Shown: piece after piece, positions 24,652 to 31,783 of the stretch
Layout of the letters: every line of letters begins with the position of its first letter
Numbering within the stretch: position 1 is the first letter of the stretch
NCBI GenBank assembly: GCA_025350045.1
Contig: JANXYM010000091.1
Span: 1 to 38,248, forward strand
DNA: 38,248 nucleotides
Origin: Methanomicrobiales archaeon
Lineage (GTDB): Archaea; Halobacteriota; Methanomicrobia; Methanomicrobiales; Methanospirillaceae
Direction: 5' to 3'
Program-made: the position numbers and the translations under genes
Notes under the pieces: model-generated
Database searches by the model: none
Told to the model about the DNA's origin: nothing
The model's input: the letters and a program-made list of their open reading frames with translations, nothing else

Positions 24652-24957
24652 TCAGGAAATATTTTCTGTGCTGTACCCTTTTAACGAGAGCAGCTCTTTG
24701 ACCCGGTCACGGTGATTTCCCTGAAGCTCGATGGAGTTACCCTTGACCGTTCCACCGCAGGCCAGTTTTCCTTTCATGTATTTTGAAAGATCTTCAAGAT
24801 CGATATCAGTTGGATCAAGTCCTTCGATAACCGTCACTTCTTTTCCATAGCGCCGTTTGTTCACTTTGACATTGATCCTTTGCTGTTCCTTTGCGACCTC
24901 TTCACAGATGCAGAGTTCTTTAGGTAGCCCACACGTCGGGCAAATCCCACCAATCAT
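24652..24957 (-). CDS. Translation initiation factor aIF1 (SUI1 family)
   Basis: A 101-aa SUI1/eIF1 homologue, which acts on the small ribosomal subunit in start-codon selection. Residues about 25-101 are the SUI1 domain: [16 protein letters not shown], then [19 protein letters not shown] and a final [12 protein letters not shown] short N-terminal segment holds four cysteines (C6, C9, C16, C18) in [13 protein letters not shown], as often seen in archaeal members and likely to bind zinc. The length fits the family. A TATA-like element (minus strand CTTAAAAATAC) is about 25 nt before the ATG, suggesting a leaderless mRNA. The gene is monocistronic and divergent from cobQ. Confidence 0.94.
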   Translation of the reverse strand: MIGGICPTCGLPKELCICEEVAKEQQRINVKVNKRRYGKEVTVIEGLDPTDIDLEDLSKYMKGKLACGGTVKGNSIELQGNHRDRVKELLSLKGYSTENIS

Positions 24958-25120
24958 TACATGTATTTTTAAGGTTCTGTTTATTTATTACTTGGCATTG
25001 CCAGAAGAATTGCAGCCTTTTTTCTCAAAATTGAAAGATTTTTGCCCTGTACTGACCCCGATATCCCCCGTAACAGGCTGATGTTTTTATGTCCTGCACC
25101 GGCAAAGTACAGCTAAGGAA

Positions 25121-26563
25121 ATGTCGTTGTTTGTTATGGGATCAGCGTCCCATGTGGGAAAGAGCATAACCGTTGCAGCGATCTGCAGGTGCCTGGTGAG
25201 ACGGGGTTTTTCCGTTGCCCCGTTCAAATCGCAGAACATGAGTCTCAACTCGTACGTTACTCCCGATGGTGGTGAGATTGGTATGGCACAGGCGATGCAG
25301 GCTGTTGCAGCCCGGCAACCCGCCCATACGGATATGAACCCGGTGCTCCTCAAGCCAAAAGGTGACTGCGTCTCACAGGTAGTACTCAATGGTCGCCCCT
25401 ACAAGGATGTTCATATCACGGAGTATTACAAAGAGACCCCGGAACTTCTTAAAAAGGCACTGGAATCCTATAGCCGGTTAAAATCCCGCTGCGGGGAAGT
25501 GATTGTCGAAGGTGCCGGTGGAGCTGCAGAACTCAATCTCTATGACCGGGATATAGCAAATACCCTGCTGGCAAAAAAACTCCGTATTCCTGTCATCCTT
25601 GTTGCCGATATTGAGAGGGGCGGTGTGTTCGCCCAGATCTACGGGACACTCACGCTCCTGCCCGGGGAATTAAAACCGCTGGTAAAAGGCATCATCATCA
25701 ATAAATTCCGGGGAGACCCCGTCATTTTTGAGCCCGGTATAAGAATGATCGAGGAGCTGACCGGTGTGCCGGTCCTTGGCGTTGTTCCCTATTTCAGCAT
25801 TCCCCTGCCAAGCGAGGACTCGCTCTCGATTGGGGACAAGAGGCCCGGGTCAAATGCGATCCGGATTGCGGTGATCCGGCTCCCCCGGATCTCAAATTTC
25901 ACCGATTTTGAGTTGCTTGAGCAGCATGCGGCAGTCGATTACGCAGCGCCCGGCACAGCGTTGGACGGGTACGACTGCATCATCATCCCCGGCACGAAAA
26001 ACACCATCGAGGATCTTGCAGTCCTTTTCCGGACGGGTATGGACCGTGAGATCAAAAAAGCCCGGAACCGGGGTGTACCGGTGATCGGGATCTGCGGGGG
26101 TTACCAGATGCTGGGCCGGCAGCTTGTCGATGCAGGGTTTGAGTCATCGGCTGGGACATATGCAGGTCTTGAGTTACTTGAGGGGGTCACCCGATTTGCT
26201 TCCTATGAGAAGACGACCACGCAGGTAACCCGCACTGCCTGTGCAGTGCCCCCCATCCTTTCATCTATGGGGGATGTAACAGGCTATGAGATTCACATGG
26301 GTATGACCGAGCCCGGCAGCGACAGGGAAGCATTGCACGGGGATGGCAGGGTGAGCGAGGATGGCCTTGTCTTTGGCACCTACCTCCACGGGCTCTTCCA
26401 GAACCCGTCTGCGGCAAATGCACTCCTCACGTACCTCCATGAACAGAAAGGATTGCCGTTTGAGCCGATCCCGCTCAATCCTGAGGATCCGTACGAAGTG
26501 CTGGCTGACCTGTTCGAAGAGTATGTGGATATGGATGCAGTCCAGGCAATGCTGAAGGAGTAA
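25121..26563 (+). CDS. cobQ: Cobyric acid synthase
   Basis: CobQ amidates four side chains of adenosyl-cobyrinate diamide in cobalamin synthesis, using glutamine and ATP. The 480-aa protein has the N-terminal DRTG-synthetase-like P-loop domain (ASHVGKS at about 9-15, then FKSQNMSLNSYVT) and a C-terminal class I glutamine amidotransferase domain with catalytic C325 in GICGGYQ and the histidine region TYLHGLFQNP. The length is normal for the family. Methanogens need corrinoids for methyl transfer. No cobalamin riboswitch is seen, and no other cob gene is nearby. The ATG has an AAGGA run just before it. Confidence 0.95.
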   Translation: MSLFVMGSASHVGKSITVAAICRCLVRRGFSVAPFKSQNMSLNSYVTPDGGEIGMAQAMQAVAARQPAHTDMNPVLLKPKGDCVSQVVLNGRPYKDVHITEYYKETPELLKKALESYSRLKSRCGEVIVEGAGGAAELNLYDRDIANTLLAKKLRIPVILVADIERGGVFAQIYGTLTLLPGELKPLVKGIIINKFRGDPVIFEPGIRMIEELTGVPVLGVVPYFSIPLPSEDSLSIGDKRPGSNAIRIAVIRLPRISNFTDFELLEQHAAVDYAAPGTALDGYDCIIIPGTKNTIEDLAVLFRTGMDREIKKARNRGVPVIGICGGYQMLGRQLVDAGFESSAGTYAGLELLEGVTRFASYEKTTTQVTRTACAVPPILSSMGDVTGYEIHMGMTEPGSDREALHGDGRVSEDGLVFGTYLHGLFQNPSAANALLTYLHEQKGLPFEPIPLNPEDPYEVLADLFEEYVDMDAVQAMLKE

Positions 26564-26577
26564 CCTGTAAAAAAAAA

Positions 26578-26844
26578 TCAGCTGATGATATTGGTAATGC
26601 TGTGAAATCCTCCGCCCTGCCGGTCGGCACATTTCACGGCTTCTGCTTTTGTGAAATCAACTTTTTCTGTCACCCTGCATTTTGTACAGTAGAGAAGAGC
26701 CGGGGATGTGATAAACCGGTTCTGTACTTTGAACTCCCTGCTGTGCACGCAGAACCCGCAGTTCTCCACGGGTTCTTTCTTCTCTTCAAGGCACTGCACT
26801 CTTCCTTTTATCACAGGAATAATCCGGTATTCGTCATCGGTCAT
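26578..26844 (-). CDS. Small cysteine-rich, probably metal-binding protein
   Basis: An 88-aa protein with six cysteines: C18, a CxxC pair at C29/C32, a CxxC pair at C53/C56, and C72. The two CxxC knuckles suggest a zinc ribbon. There is no membrane helix or signal. AAGGATA lies about 6-10 nt before the ATG. It converges with cobQ, 14 nt from its stop, so any link is only by neighbourhood. No family name is recognised, but the cysteine pattern and the ribosome-binding site make it a convincing gene. Confidence 0.75.
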   Translation of the reverse strand: MTDDEYRIIPVIKGRVQCLEEKKEPVENCGFCVHSREFKVQNRFITSPALLYCTKCRVTEKVDFTKAEAVKCADRQGGGFHSITNIIS

Positions 26845-27188
26845 GGTATGATATCCTTAATTACGCATTGTGTCTGCTTTCATTTATAATGCAATAACAA
26901 TGCAATAGCGTGGAAATTTTTTTAGTGTTTTTGAGAACGTAATTGTGTTTTTTTTAATGAATCCCAAGACAGGGGCTGATGCCCCTCCTCCCCTGGATGG
27001 GTTTCCCGTGCGGCGATTCAGTAACTAGCTCGCCCCGCCGTGCCTGAAGAGAGGCCCTGAGGCGGGGGATCATCGTCACACCCCATGGTACCGTTTTTCA
27101 TTGTGCAGGTGTGAACTCCCGTTAATGTGCGTTTTCAACAGAGCCGTCCAACACTATCCTTAAAACAACCAAGCGCAAAAAATGTGCT
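26845..27188. other. Gap between divergent genes with two hairpins
   Basis: These 344 bases lie between the cysteine-rich protein gene and the nucleotidylyltransferase gene. An A/T-rich part (26870-26960) is followed by a GC-rich part with two stems: AGGGGC/GCCCCT (26971-26986, loop TGAT), and CCCCGCC (27032-27038) with GGCGGGG (27061-27067), with an inner GCCT/AGGC pair. A structured RNA is possible, but I recognise no family. Confidence 0.4.
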
Positions 27189-28367
27189 ATGAAGGTGTGT
27201 ATTATGTGCGGGGGCGAAGGCACCCGGCTCCGCCCGCTCACGTTTGAACGGCCAAAACCCTGTATTCCTATTGTTAACCGCCCGTCGATTCATCATCTTG
27301 TCTCACACTTGTCAAACATGGGCTTTCGGGAGATCGTGCTCACCCTTGGTTATATGGGCAGATCTATTGAAGAAGCGCTGGGTGACGGCTCACTTTTTGG
27401 TGCGGAGATCACGTACGTCCATGAAGAGTCCAAGCTGGGCACTGCCGGCAGTGTGAAAAACGCCCAGAAGTATCTCGATGGCCAGGATTTCCTTGTGGTG
27501 GGTGGCGACCATGTCACCGACTTAAACGTGCTCGAGTTTTACCGCTCGCACCAGAAACAGAAAGCCACGACCTCCATTGGCCTTATCTCCATTGACGATC
27601 CCGGCGAGTACGGTATCGCCGAAATTGATGTGAGCTATGAGATAAAGAGGTTCAAGGAAAAACCTGCGCCCGGTGAGATCTTCTCAAACCTGGCCAGTAC
27701 CGGCATGTACGTGTGCAGCCCGGAAATATTCGATCATATTCCGTCAGGAACCCGGTATGATTTCGCCCGGGACCTCTTCCCCTCACTGATGAATGAAGGA
27801 TTGAGTATCAAGGGGTGGCTTGCACGCGGAAACTGGACGGATGTGGGAAGCCCCCATTCTCTCCGCCAGGCAGAACGCTGGAAACTGCAGGATCTCACGT
27901 TCAGCGATATTATCGGAAATCTCTCTATGCACGGTGCAGAGGTGCAGGGGCCGGTCCAGCTCGGGGATTCGATTACGCTGGGCAAAAATACTAAAGTTAT
28001 TGGCCCGGTCTCGATTGGCCCGGGTACAACTATCGGCGATAATGTGCTGATCGGCCCCTATACCAGCATCGGTGACAAGTGTATCATCCGGAATAATTCA
28101 AGGATCTTCTCATCCTCCCTTTACAACCGGGTTATCGTCGGTGCAAACAGCACTATCTCGGGTAGTATCATTGATAATGACACGCACATCGGGGAACATT
28201 GCAGCATTGAAAACGACACCGTGATCGGCCCCCGCGTGGTGCTGCGGGATCGCGTTGTGGTCCATTCCAAAACCCGCCTCTGGCCCGAGGTTGTTGTACT
28301 GGATGGGATGATCGTAAAAGAGCATGTGCTCAACGACAAGTATGATCTGCGGTATGACGGGTCATAA
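27189..28367 (+). CDS. Sugar-phosphate nucleotidylyltransferase with left-handed beta-helix
   Basis: A 392-aa enzyme that joins a sugar 1-phosphate to a nucleoside triphosphate. The N-terminal domain (about 1-235) has the nucleotide-binding signature CGGEGTRLRPLT and the sugar-site motif FKEKP; the metal-binding aspartate is in VVGGDHV. Residues about 245-375 are hexapeptide repeats (IGPGTTIGDNVLIGPYTSIG) forming a left-handed beta helix. The layout fits mannose-1-phosphate guanylyltransferase or glucose-1-phosphate thymidylyl/uridylyl-type enzymes; the substrate cannot be told from sequence. Products feed surface glycans or S-layer glycosylation. It is a single gene, with a terminator-like hairpin right after it. 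Confidence 0.92.
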   Translation: MKVCIMCGGEGTRLRPLTFERPKPCIPIVNRPSIHHLVSHLSNMGFREIVLTLGYMGRSIEEALGDGSLFGAEITYVHEESKLGTAGSVKNAQKYLDGQDFLVVGGDHVTDLNVLEFYRSHQKQKATTSIGLISIDDPGEYGIAEIDVSYEIKRFKEKPAPGEIFSNLASTGMYVCSPEIFDHIPSGTRYDFARDLFPSLMNEGLSIKGWLARGNWTDVGSPHSLRQAERWKLQDLTFSDIIGNLSMHGAEVQGPVQLGDSITLGKNTKVIGPVSIGPGTTIGDNVLIGPYTSIGDKCIIRNNSRIFSSSLYNRVIVGANSTISGSIIDNDTHIGEHCSIENDTVIGPRVVLRDRVVVHSKTRLWPEVVVLDGMIVKEHVLNDKYDLRYDGS

Positions 28368-28382
28368 GGAAAAAACCGGGCT

Positions 28383-28437
28383 AATCAGCCGGATCCTGTC
28401 AGAAGTTCCCCTCCTTTTGAGGAGGCTGATTTTTTTT
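28383..28437 (+). terminator. Terminator-like hairpin with T-run
   Basis: AATCAGCC (28383-28390) pairs with GGCTGATT (28424-28431), with an inner CTCC/GGAG stem, and is directly followed by a run of T. It lies 15 nt after the nucleotidylyltransferase stop and looks like an intrinsic terminator. Confidence 0.55.
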
Positions 28438-28455
28438 AAGGATTATATTTTGTAA

Positions 28456-28619
28456 AAATCCTGTAATTATCATAGATTACCTTCATGCTTTCTGGAGATT
28501 TCGAGGTGACCCCCTTCTCTTCCAAGGATCCCCCCTTTTCATTACTAGCGTTATGGGGCGATGTCCCGGCAGCGGGTAGGCCCAAAAAGTGTGTCAGGAA
28601 AAACAGATGATCTTTCCCG
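28456..28619 (+). repeat. Dispersed intergenic repeat, copy 2
   Basis: This is the second copy of the repeat at 24304-24519, in the same orientation and again just downstream of a plus-strand gene. The left block (AAATCCTGTAATTATCAT… to GGTGAC at 28510) and the right block (GTCAGGAAAAACAGATGA from 28594) match; the middle is shorter and different. The minus strand again reads SPESMKVIYDNYRI in the left block. The element probably recurs elsewhere in the genome, which cannot be checked here. Confidence 0.6.
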
Positions 28620-28630
28620 AGCAAAAATAA

Positions 28631-29413
28631 TTATCTCTTTACCAGGCGGTGGGTAATGGCAACCAGCGGGTGGCGGGCATAATCAAGCACCTGCACATCA
28701 TCCAGCGATTGTAAGTTCATTGCACGTGCCGTGCGTTCCATACCCAGTTCGATATCTTCTTTTATCTCAATGATATAGGCATCCAGGGCCGTAATGCCCA
28801 GCCGTTTTGCTGCAATCGCCCGGTGATGACCGTCTACCAGGATAATTTTTCCCGGGCGTCTCACTACGATAATAGGCTCGGCCAGACCTTTTTTGATCTC
28901 GTATATTCTCCCTTCCAGCTCATCCTCATAAATCTTTGACTGGGTGGGCAGGAGATCCTTTACCGGTACCGTTCCCCGGTCAAGTGATGGATCCACCCCA
29001 TAGAGTTTTTTTAACGTGGTGATGAAATTAAAGACTTTTTCGGGAGATACATGCTCGATCTGTGATCGTATTACATCGGAGTTGGAGATGATACCCAGCA
29101 GGTGGTTCTTCTCGTCAACAACGGGCAGCTTCTGGATACCGGACCTGAAGATCACCCGGGCTGCATCATTGATATCCATCTCAGGATCCGCCACGATCAG
29201 GTTATCCGACATGACCTCTTCGACCATTGCCGTGGACTGGATAAAGAGGAGATCGCGGGCAGAGATATACCCGACAACCACATCCCCGTCCATCACCGGA
29301 AAGCCGTCATGGTGGGTTTTCTGGATCTTGTCAATGACGTCAGTTGCGGTACTGTGAATGTCGACGCTGACAACATCATAGGTCATGTAATCCTTGACCT
29401 TCTTCTTGTCCAT
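28631..29413 (-). CDS. CBS-domain pair fused to a ParB-like domain
   Basis: A 260-aa protein from the ATG at 29413; the longer frame upstream is non-coding in style, and a TATA box about 25-30 nt before this ATG supports the short form. Residues about 5-115 are two CBS motifs (VKDYMTYDVVSVD…GFPVMDGDVVVGYISARDLL and VEEVMSDNLIVADPE…LPVVDEKNHLLGIIS), which bind adenine nucleotides. Residues about 145-235 are a ParB/Srx-type domain (VPVKDLLPTQ, then PIIVVRRPGKIILVDGHHRAIAAKRLG). ParB-type domains bind CTP/ATP and may contact DNA. It might be a nucleotide-sensing regulator. Monocistronic, divergent from the FKBP-like gene. Confidence 0.88.
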   Translation of the reverse strand: MDKKKVKDYMTYDVVSVDIHSTATDVIDKIQKTHHDGFPVMDGDVVVGYISARDLLFIQSTAMVEEVMSDNLIVADPEMDINDAARVIFRSGIQKLPVVDEKNHLLGIISNSDVIRSQIEHVSPEKVFNFITTLKKLYGVDPSLDRGTVPVKDLLPTQSKIYEDELEGRIYEIKKGLAEPIIVVRRPGKIILVDGHHRAIAAKRLGITALDAYIIEIKEDIELGMERTARAMNLQSLDDVQVLDYARHPLVAITHRLVKR

Positions 29414-29435
29414 CACTACAGGTTCTGGCGAGAGA

Positions 29436-29445
29436 GTATAAAAAA
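29436..29445 (-). promoter_or_regulatory. TATA box of the CBS-ParB gene
   Basis: The minus strand reads TTTTTATAC, with its centre about 27 nt before the ATG at 29413, implying a leaderless transcript and fixing the start codon. Confidence 0.65.
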
Positions 29446-29565
29446 GACACCGGAAAAAAGGAGGCCTGCTGAGTAATCCGGTTGTATATGCCATACGCCG
29501 GTCATTGGGGCTGGCGGAATAGTTTATGTCAGTTGAATTATGATTTAATAAGGAGGATTGAAACA

Positions 29566-30261
29566 ATGGGCGAAAAGAAACAGAAAGAAAAAGCGGTTGC
29601 AAAGTGGAAACAGGCACTCGTGGTCGGGGCCTGTGTCCTTTTTGTTGTGCTTATGATAGTCTCTGGCATGGGATCCGGCTGGATCAGCGCTTTTGCGGTT
29701 GCAAAACCCGGCGATGTGGCAGTGATCGATTACACCCTGTACGATGCGGGGGGAAATCCCATTGTCACGACGGACCAGAATATTTACAAACAGGCAGCCA
29801 CTGCGGGAAGATCGGTGATTATCTCCAAGCAGATCTCCGTAACCACCAACCAGTCGCTGGCACAACCCCTCTTCCCGGTACAGATATATACAACCGGCTC
29901 AGGATGGGCAGGCCCCCAGTTTGCCATTTTCCGGCCGGAATATGATGCTATCAGTTTTGGCATTGTCGGTATGAAGGTGAACCAGCAGAAACGGATTACC
30001 ATTCCGTCTTCCGCGTCCATGACCCAGCTCTGGTCCCCGGAACTGCTCAAACTCAATGGCGTGAACCTGAGTGATATGAAAGTCGGGGATGTTCTTACTA
30101 TGGGTGTCTCGGATAATCCCGAGGAAATGGCCACCAACAAGTCAACCCTGACGTTTATGCGGGTAGGTGGAGTATCCCAGATAACGGCGGAAGGTGCATC
30201 TGTTGATTTCGGGTACCCGGCTGCTGATATCCGCGTGGTATCGCTCAACGGAAAGAACTGA
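29566..30261 (+). CDS. Membrane-anchored FKBP-type peptidyl-prolyl isomerase-like protein
   Basis: The start is set by AGGAGG at 29551-29556, 9 nt before the ATG, giving 231 aa. The basic N-terminus (MGEKKQKEKAVAKWK) is followed by one membrane helix (about 17-40), so the rest should be outside. Residues from about 49 (GDVAVIDYTLYDAGGNPIVTTD) resemble the FKBP domain of archaeal SlyD-like isomerases, with the flap-like insert at about 90-130 and the VGMKVNQQKRITIPSS strand later. The conserved active-site aromatics are only partly recognisable, so activity is unproven. A thioredoxin-like gene follows 45 nt later, hinting at joint work on protein folding outside the cell. Confidence 0.8.
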   Translation: MGEKKQKEKAVAKWKQALVVGACVLFVVLMIVSGMGSGWISAFAVAKPGDVAVIDYTLYDAGGNPIVTTDQNIYKQAATAGRSVIISKQISVTTNQSLAQPLFPVQIYTTGSGWAGPQFAIFRPEYDAISFGIVGMKVNQQKRITIPSSASMTQLWSPELLKLNGVNLSDMKVGDVLTMGVSDNPEEMATNKSTLTFMRVGGVSQITAEGASVDFGYPAADIRVVSLNGKN

Positions 30262-30306
30262 TTCATAACCAAACTCTTTTTTTATCACTACAGTCCATTC
30301 CTGTTC

Positions 30307-30567
30307 ATGGCAGTGCGTGTGATCTGTTTTTACCAGCCGGGGTGCATGGGTTGCATGGAGCAGACCCCGATCAACCGGGAAGTGGAAAAAAACCTGGCCA
30401 TCACGATAGAAGAGATCGATGCGGTAAAAAATCCGCAGCTGATCCGACAATACGGGTTAAAAGTAACACCGACAATCGTGATCCTGGATAATGAGGTGGT
30501 CAGGGAGCGGCTTGAAGGTGTTGTCCAGGCAGAGCAGCTCGAAGCGACCCTGAAAAAATATCTGTAA
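30307..30567 (+). CDS. Thioredoxin-like protein
   Basis: An 86-aa thioredoxin-fold protein with the redox motif CMGC at C13/C16, an extra C7, and the cis-proline in VTPTIVILD. It is short but has the full beta-alpha-beta order (RVICFYQPGC…TIEEIDAVKNPQLIRQYGLKVTPTIVI…). Such small thiol-disulphide oxidoreductases keep cytoplasmic proteins reduced; no signal peptide is present. It lies 45 nt after the FKBP-like gene and probably shares its transcript, and it converges with the zinc protein gene at 30574. Confidence 0.9.
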   Translation: MAVRVICFYQPGCMGCMEQTPINREVEKNLAITIEEIDAVKNPQLIRQYGLKVTPTIVILDNEVVRERLEGVVQAEQLEATLKKYL

Positions 30568-30573
30568 AAAAAA

Positions 30574-31152
30574 TTATGACCGGACACCGTAAATACGCTT
30601 GATACGGTGAGCCACGGTAGTCCAGCCTTCCTTGCGCATCAAGGGGCCGTCTCTGAGTTTGAGGTGCGAGATCCGGAATTGTTTTCCGGAGACCACATAC
30701 TTCTCTCCCACCATGAATTCCTGTTCTCCTTCACATGGCATATAGACGGGAATGGTCTTCCTGCCATCATGGATGGAGATCTTGACTACAACCTGTTCGA
30801 TGGCCCGGGTCCAGAGGGTCAGGATATCCTTTGCCTTGGCCCGCTGCACCCGTTTGTCCCCGGCCAGTTCAATGGAGGCAACCTGAACGCCATAGGCTTC
30901 ATCCCCGCATTCTGCAACAAGGTGGTCTTCAACGCTGCATTCGTCATCTTCAGCAAGTTCAATGGCCCCGACTGCCGATGTTCCTTCGCGGGAGACGATC
31001 GTCTTGATGAGCAGGGACTGCGGCTCTTTTTCCTTGGCTATCCGCTGGTGGTGACCGCAGGTTGTGCAGCGGACCAGCTGATCGCGGGATTCGGCTACTA
31101 CTTCGTGTTCGGTCTCATCCCCGCATTCCGGGCAATGGGCGGTAATAAACAT
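30574..31152 (-). CDS. HVO_0476-type zinc finger protein
   Basis: A 192-aa protein from the ATG at 31152; the longer frame upstream overlaps the divergent DUF371 gene and is not coding-like. It begins with a zinc ribbon, C7xxC10 and C29xxC32 (CPECGDETEHEV…CTTCGHHQ). The rest (about 45-192) is beta-rich with conserved pieces such as DILTLWTRAIEQVVVKISIHDGRK (split here by the domain) and FRISHLKLRDGPLMRKEG. The family is archaeal, known by the Haloferax locus tag HVO_0476; its molecular function is not established to my knowledge. It converges with the thioredoxin-like gene, 6 nt apart. Confidence 0.85.
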   Translation of the reverse strand: MFITAHCPECGDETEHEVVAESRDQLVRCTTCGHHQRIAKEKEPQSLLIKTIVSREGTSAVGAIELAEDDECSVEDHLVAECGDEAYGVQVASIELAGDKRVQRAKAKDILTLWTRAIEQVVVKISIHDGRKTIPVYMPCEGEQEFMVGEKYVVSGKQFRISHLKLRDGPLMRKEGWTTVAHRIKRIYGVRS

Positions 31153-31185
31153 TGAATATGAATGGAAACCCTCACATGATAAAGC

Positions 31186-31614
31186 ATGGAGGCACAGGAA
31201 ATTATCCATTGCCGGGGCCACCCGCTGGTGTCCGGCAACCACCCGACAACCTTTGAAGTGACGGCAGAGTTACACCTGACAAGCACGGGCAACTGCATCA
31301 TCGGGATTGCTGCAGACAAAGGCTGTGCCGGGCTCTCCCCGGAATTCAAAAAAATCCTTGCGCACGATGATGCGCGCCTGCTTACCCGGCTGAAATGCGG
31401 GGGGGTCGAAGTGGAGATCCATTCCCGGGGTTCGTCGCAGTTCACCCTCACGCATCCGACCGACATGGTCTGGCGCAGGAGCACATTTTCCTGCGGGCGG
31501 ACAATAGGTATCCTGTCCGACCATGTCGCAGTCACGCTGCCGGAAGTACTGATCAAAAACCTGGTTGCGGAAAAATCAATGACCGTGACCCTGATCGCTA
31601 CGCGTCCCGGCTGA
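31186..31614 (+). CDS. DUF371 archaeal protein
   Basis: A 142-aa protein of the archaeal DUF371 family, with the typical start EIIHCRGHPLVSGNHPTTFE (H and P residues conserved in the family), then LTSTGNCIIGIAADKGCAGL and LLTRLKCGGVEVEIHSRGSS. It is an all-beta-like soluble protein of unknown function. It is divergent from the HVO_0476-type gene, 33 nt apart, and its last 17 bases overlap the 3' end of xseB on the other strand. Confidence 0.9.
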   Translation: MEAQEIIHCRGHPLVSGNHPTTFEVTAELHLTSTGNCIIGIAADKGCAGLSPEFKKILAHDDARLLTRLKCGGVEVEIHSRGSSQFTLTHPTDMVWRRSTFSCGRTIGILSDHVAVTLPEVLIKNLVAEKSMTVTLIATRPG

Positions 31615-31783
31615 GAGTTGTGATCCGCACTTCTGCTTCTGCAAGCATGGTTTCGCACTGTTTTACCAGGACCGCACCCTGTTCATAGAGCCGCATGCTC
31701 TCGTCAAGGCCGGTCTTTCCGTCTTCGATCTTCTCGATGATCTGTCTCAGTTGTTCTGTTTTTGTCTCATAGGTCTCTTTCAT
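31598..31783 (-). CDS. xseB: Exodeoxyribonuclease VII small subunit
   Basis: A 61-aa XseB protein: two helices in a coiled-coil (TEQLRQIIEKIEDGKTGLDE and LYEQGAVLVKQCETMLAEAE), the family signature ExG-xLD-x2-x-LYEQG. It binds XseA to form exonuclease VII, which degrades single-stranded DNA into short pieces. The length is typical. Its start overlaps the end of xseA by 17 bases, showing an operon, and its end overlaps DUF371 on the opposite strand. Confidence 0.93.
   Translation of the reverse strand: MKETYETKTEQLRQIIEKIEDGKTGLDESMRLYEQGAVLVKQCETMLAEAEVRITTLSRDA

Noticed and set aside
29414-29617. N-terminal extension of the CBS-ParB protein
   Set aside because: It is low-complexity, includes the TATA box and overlaps the start of the divergent FKBP-like gene.
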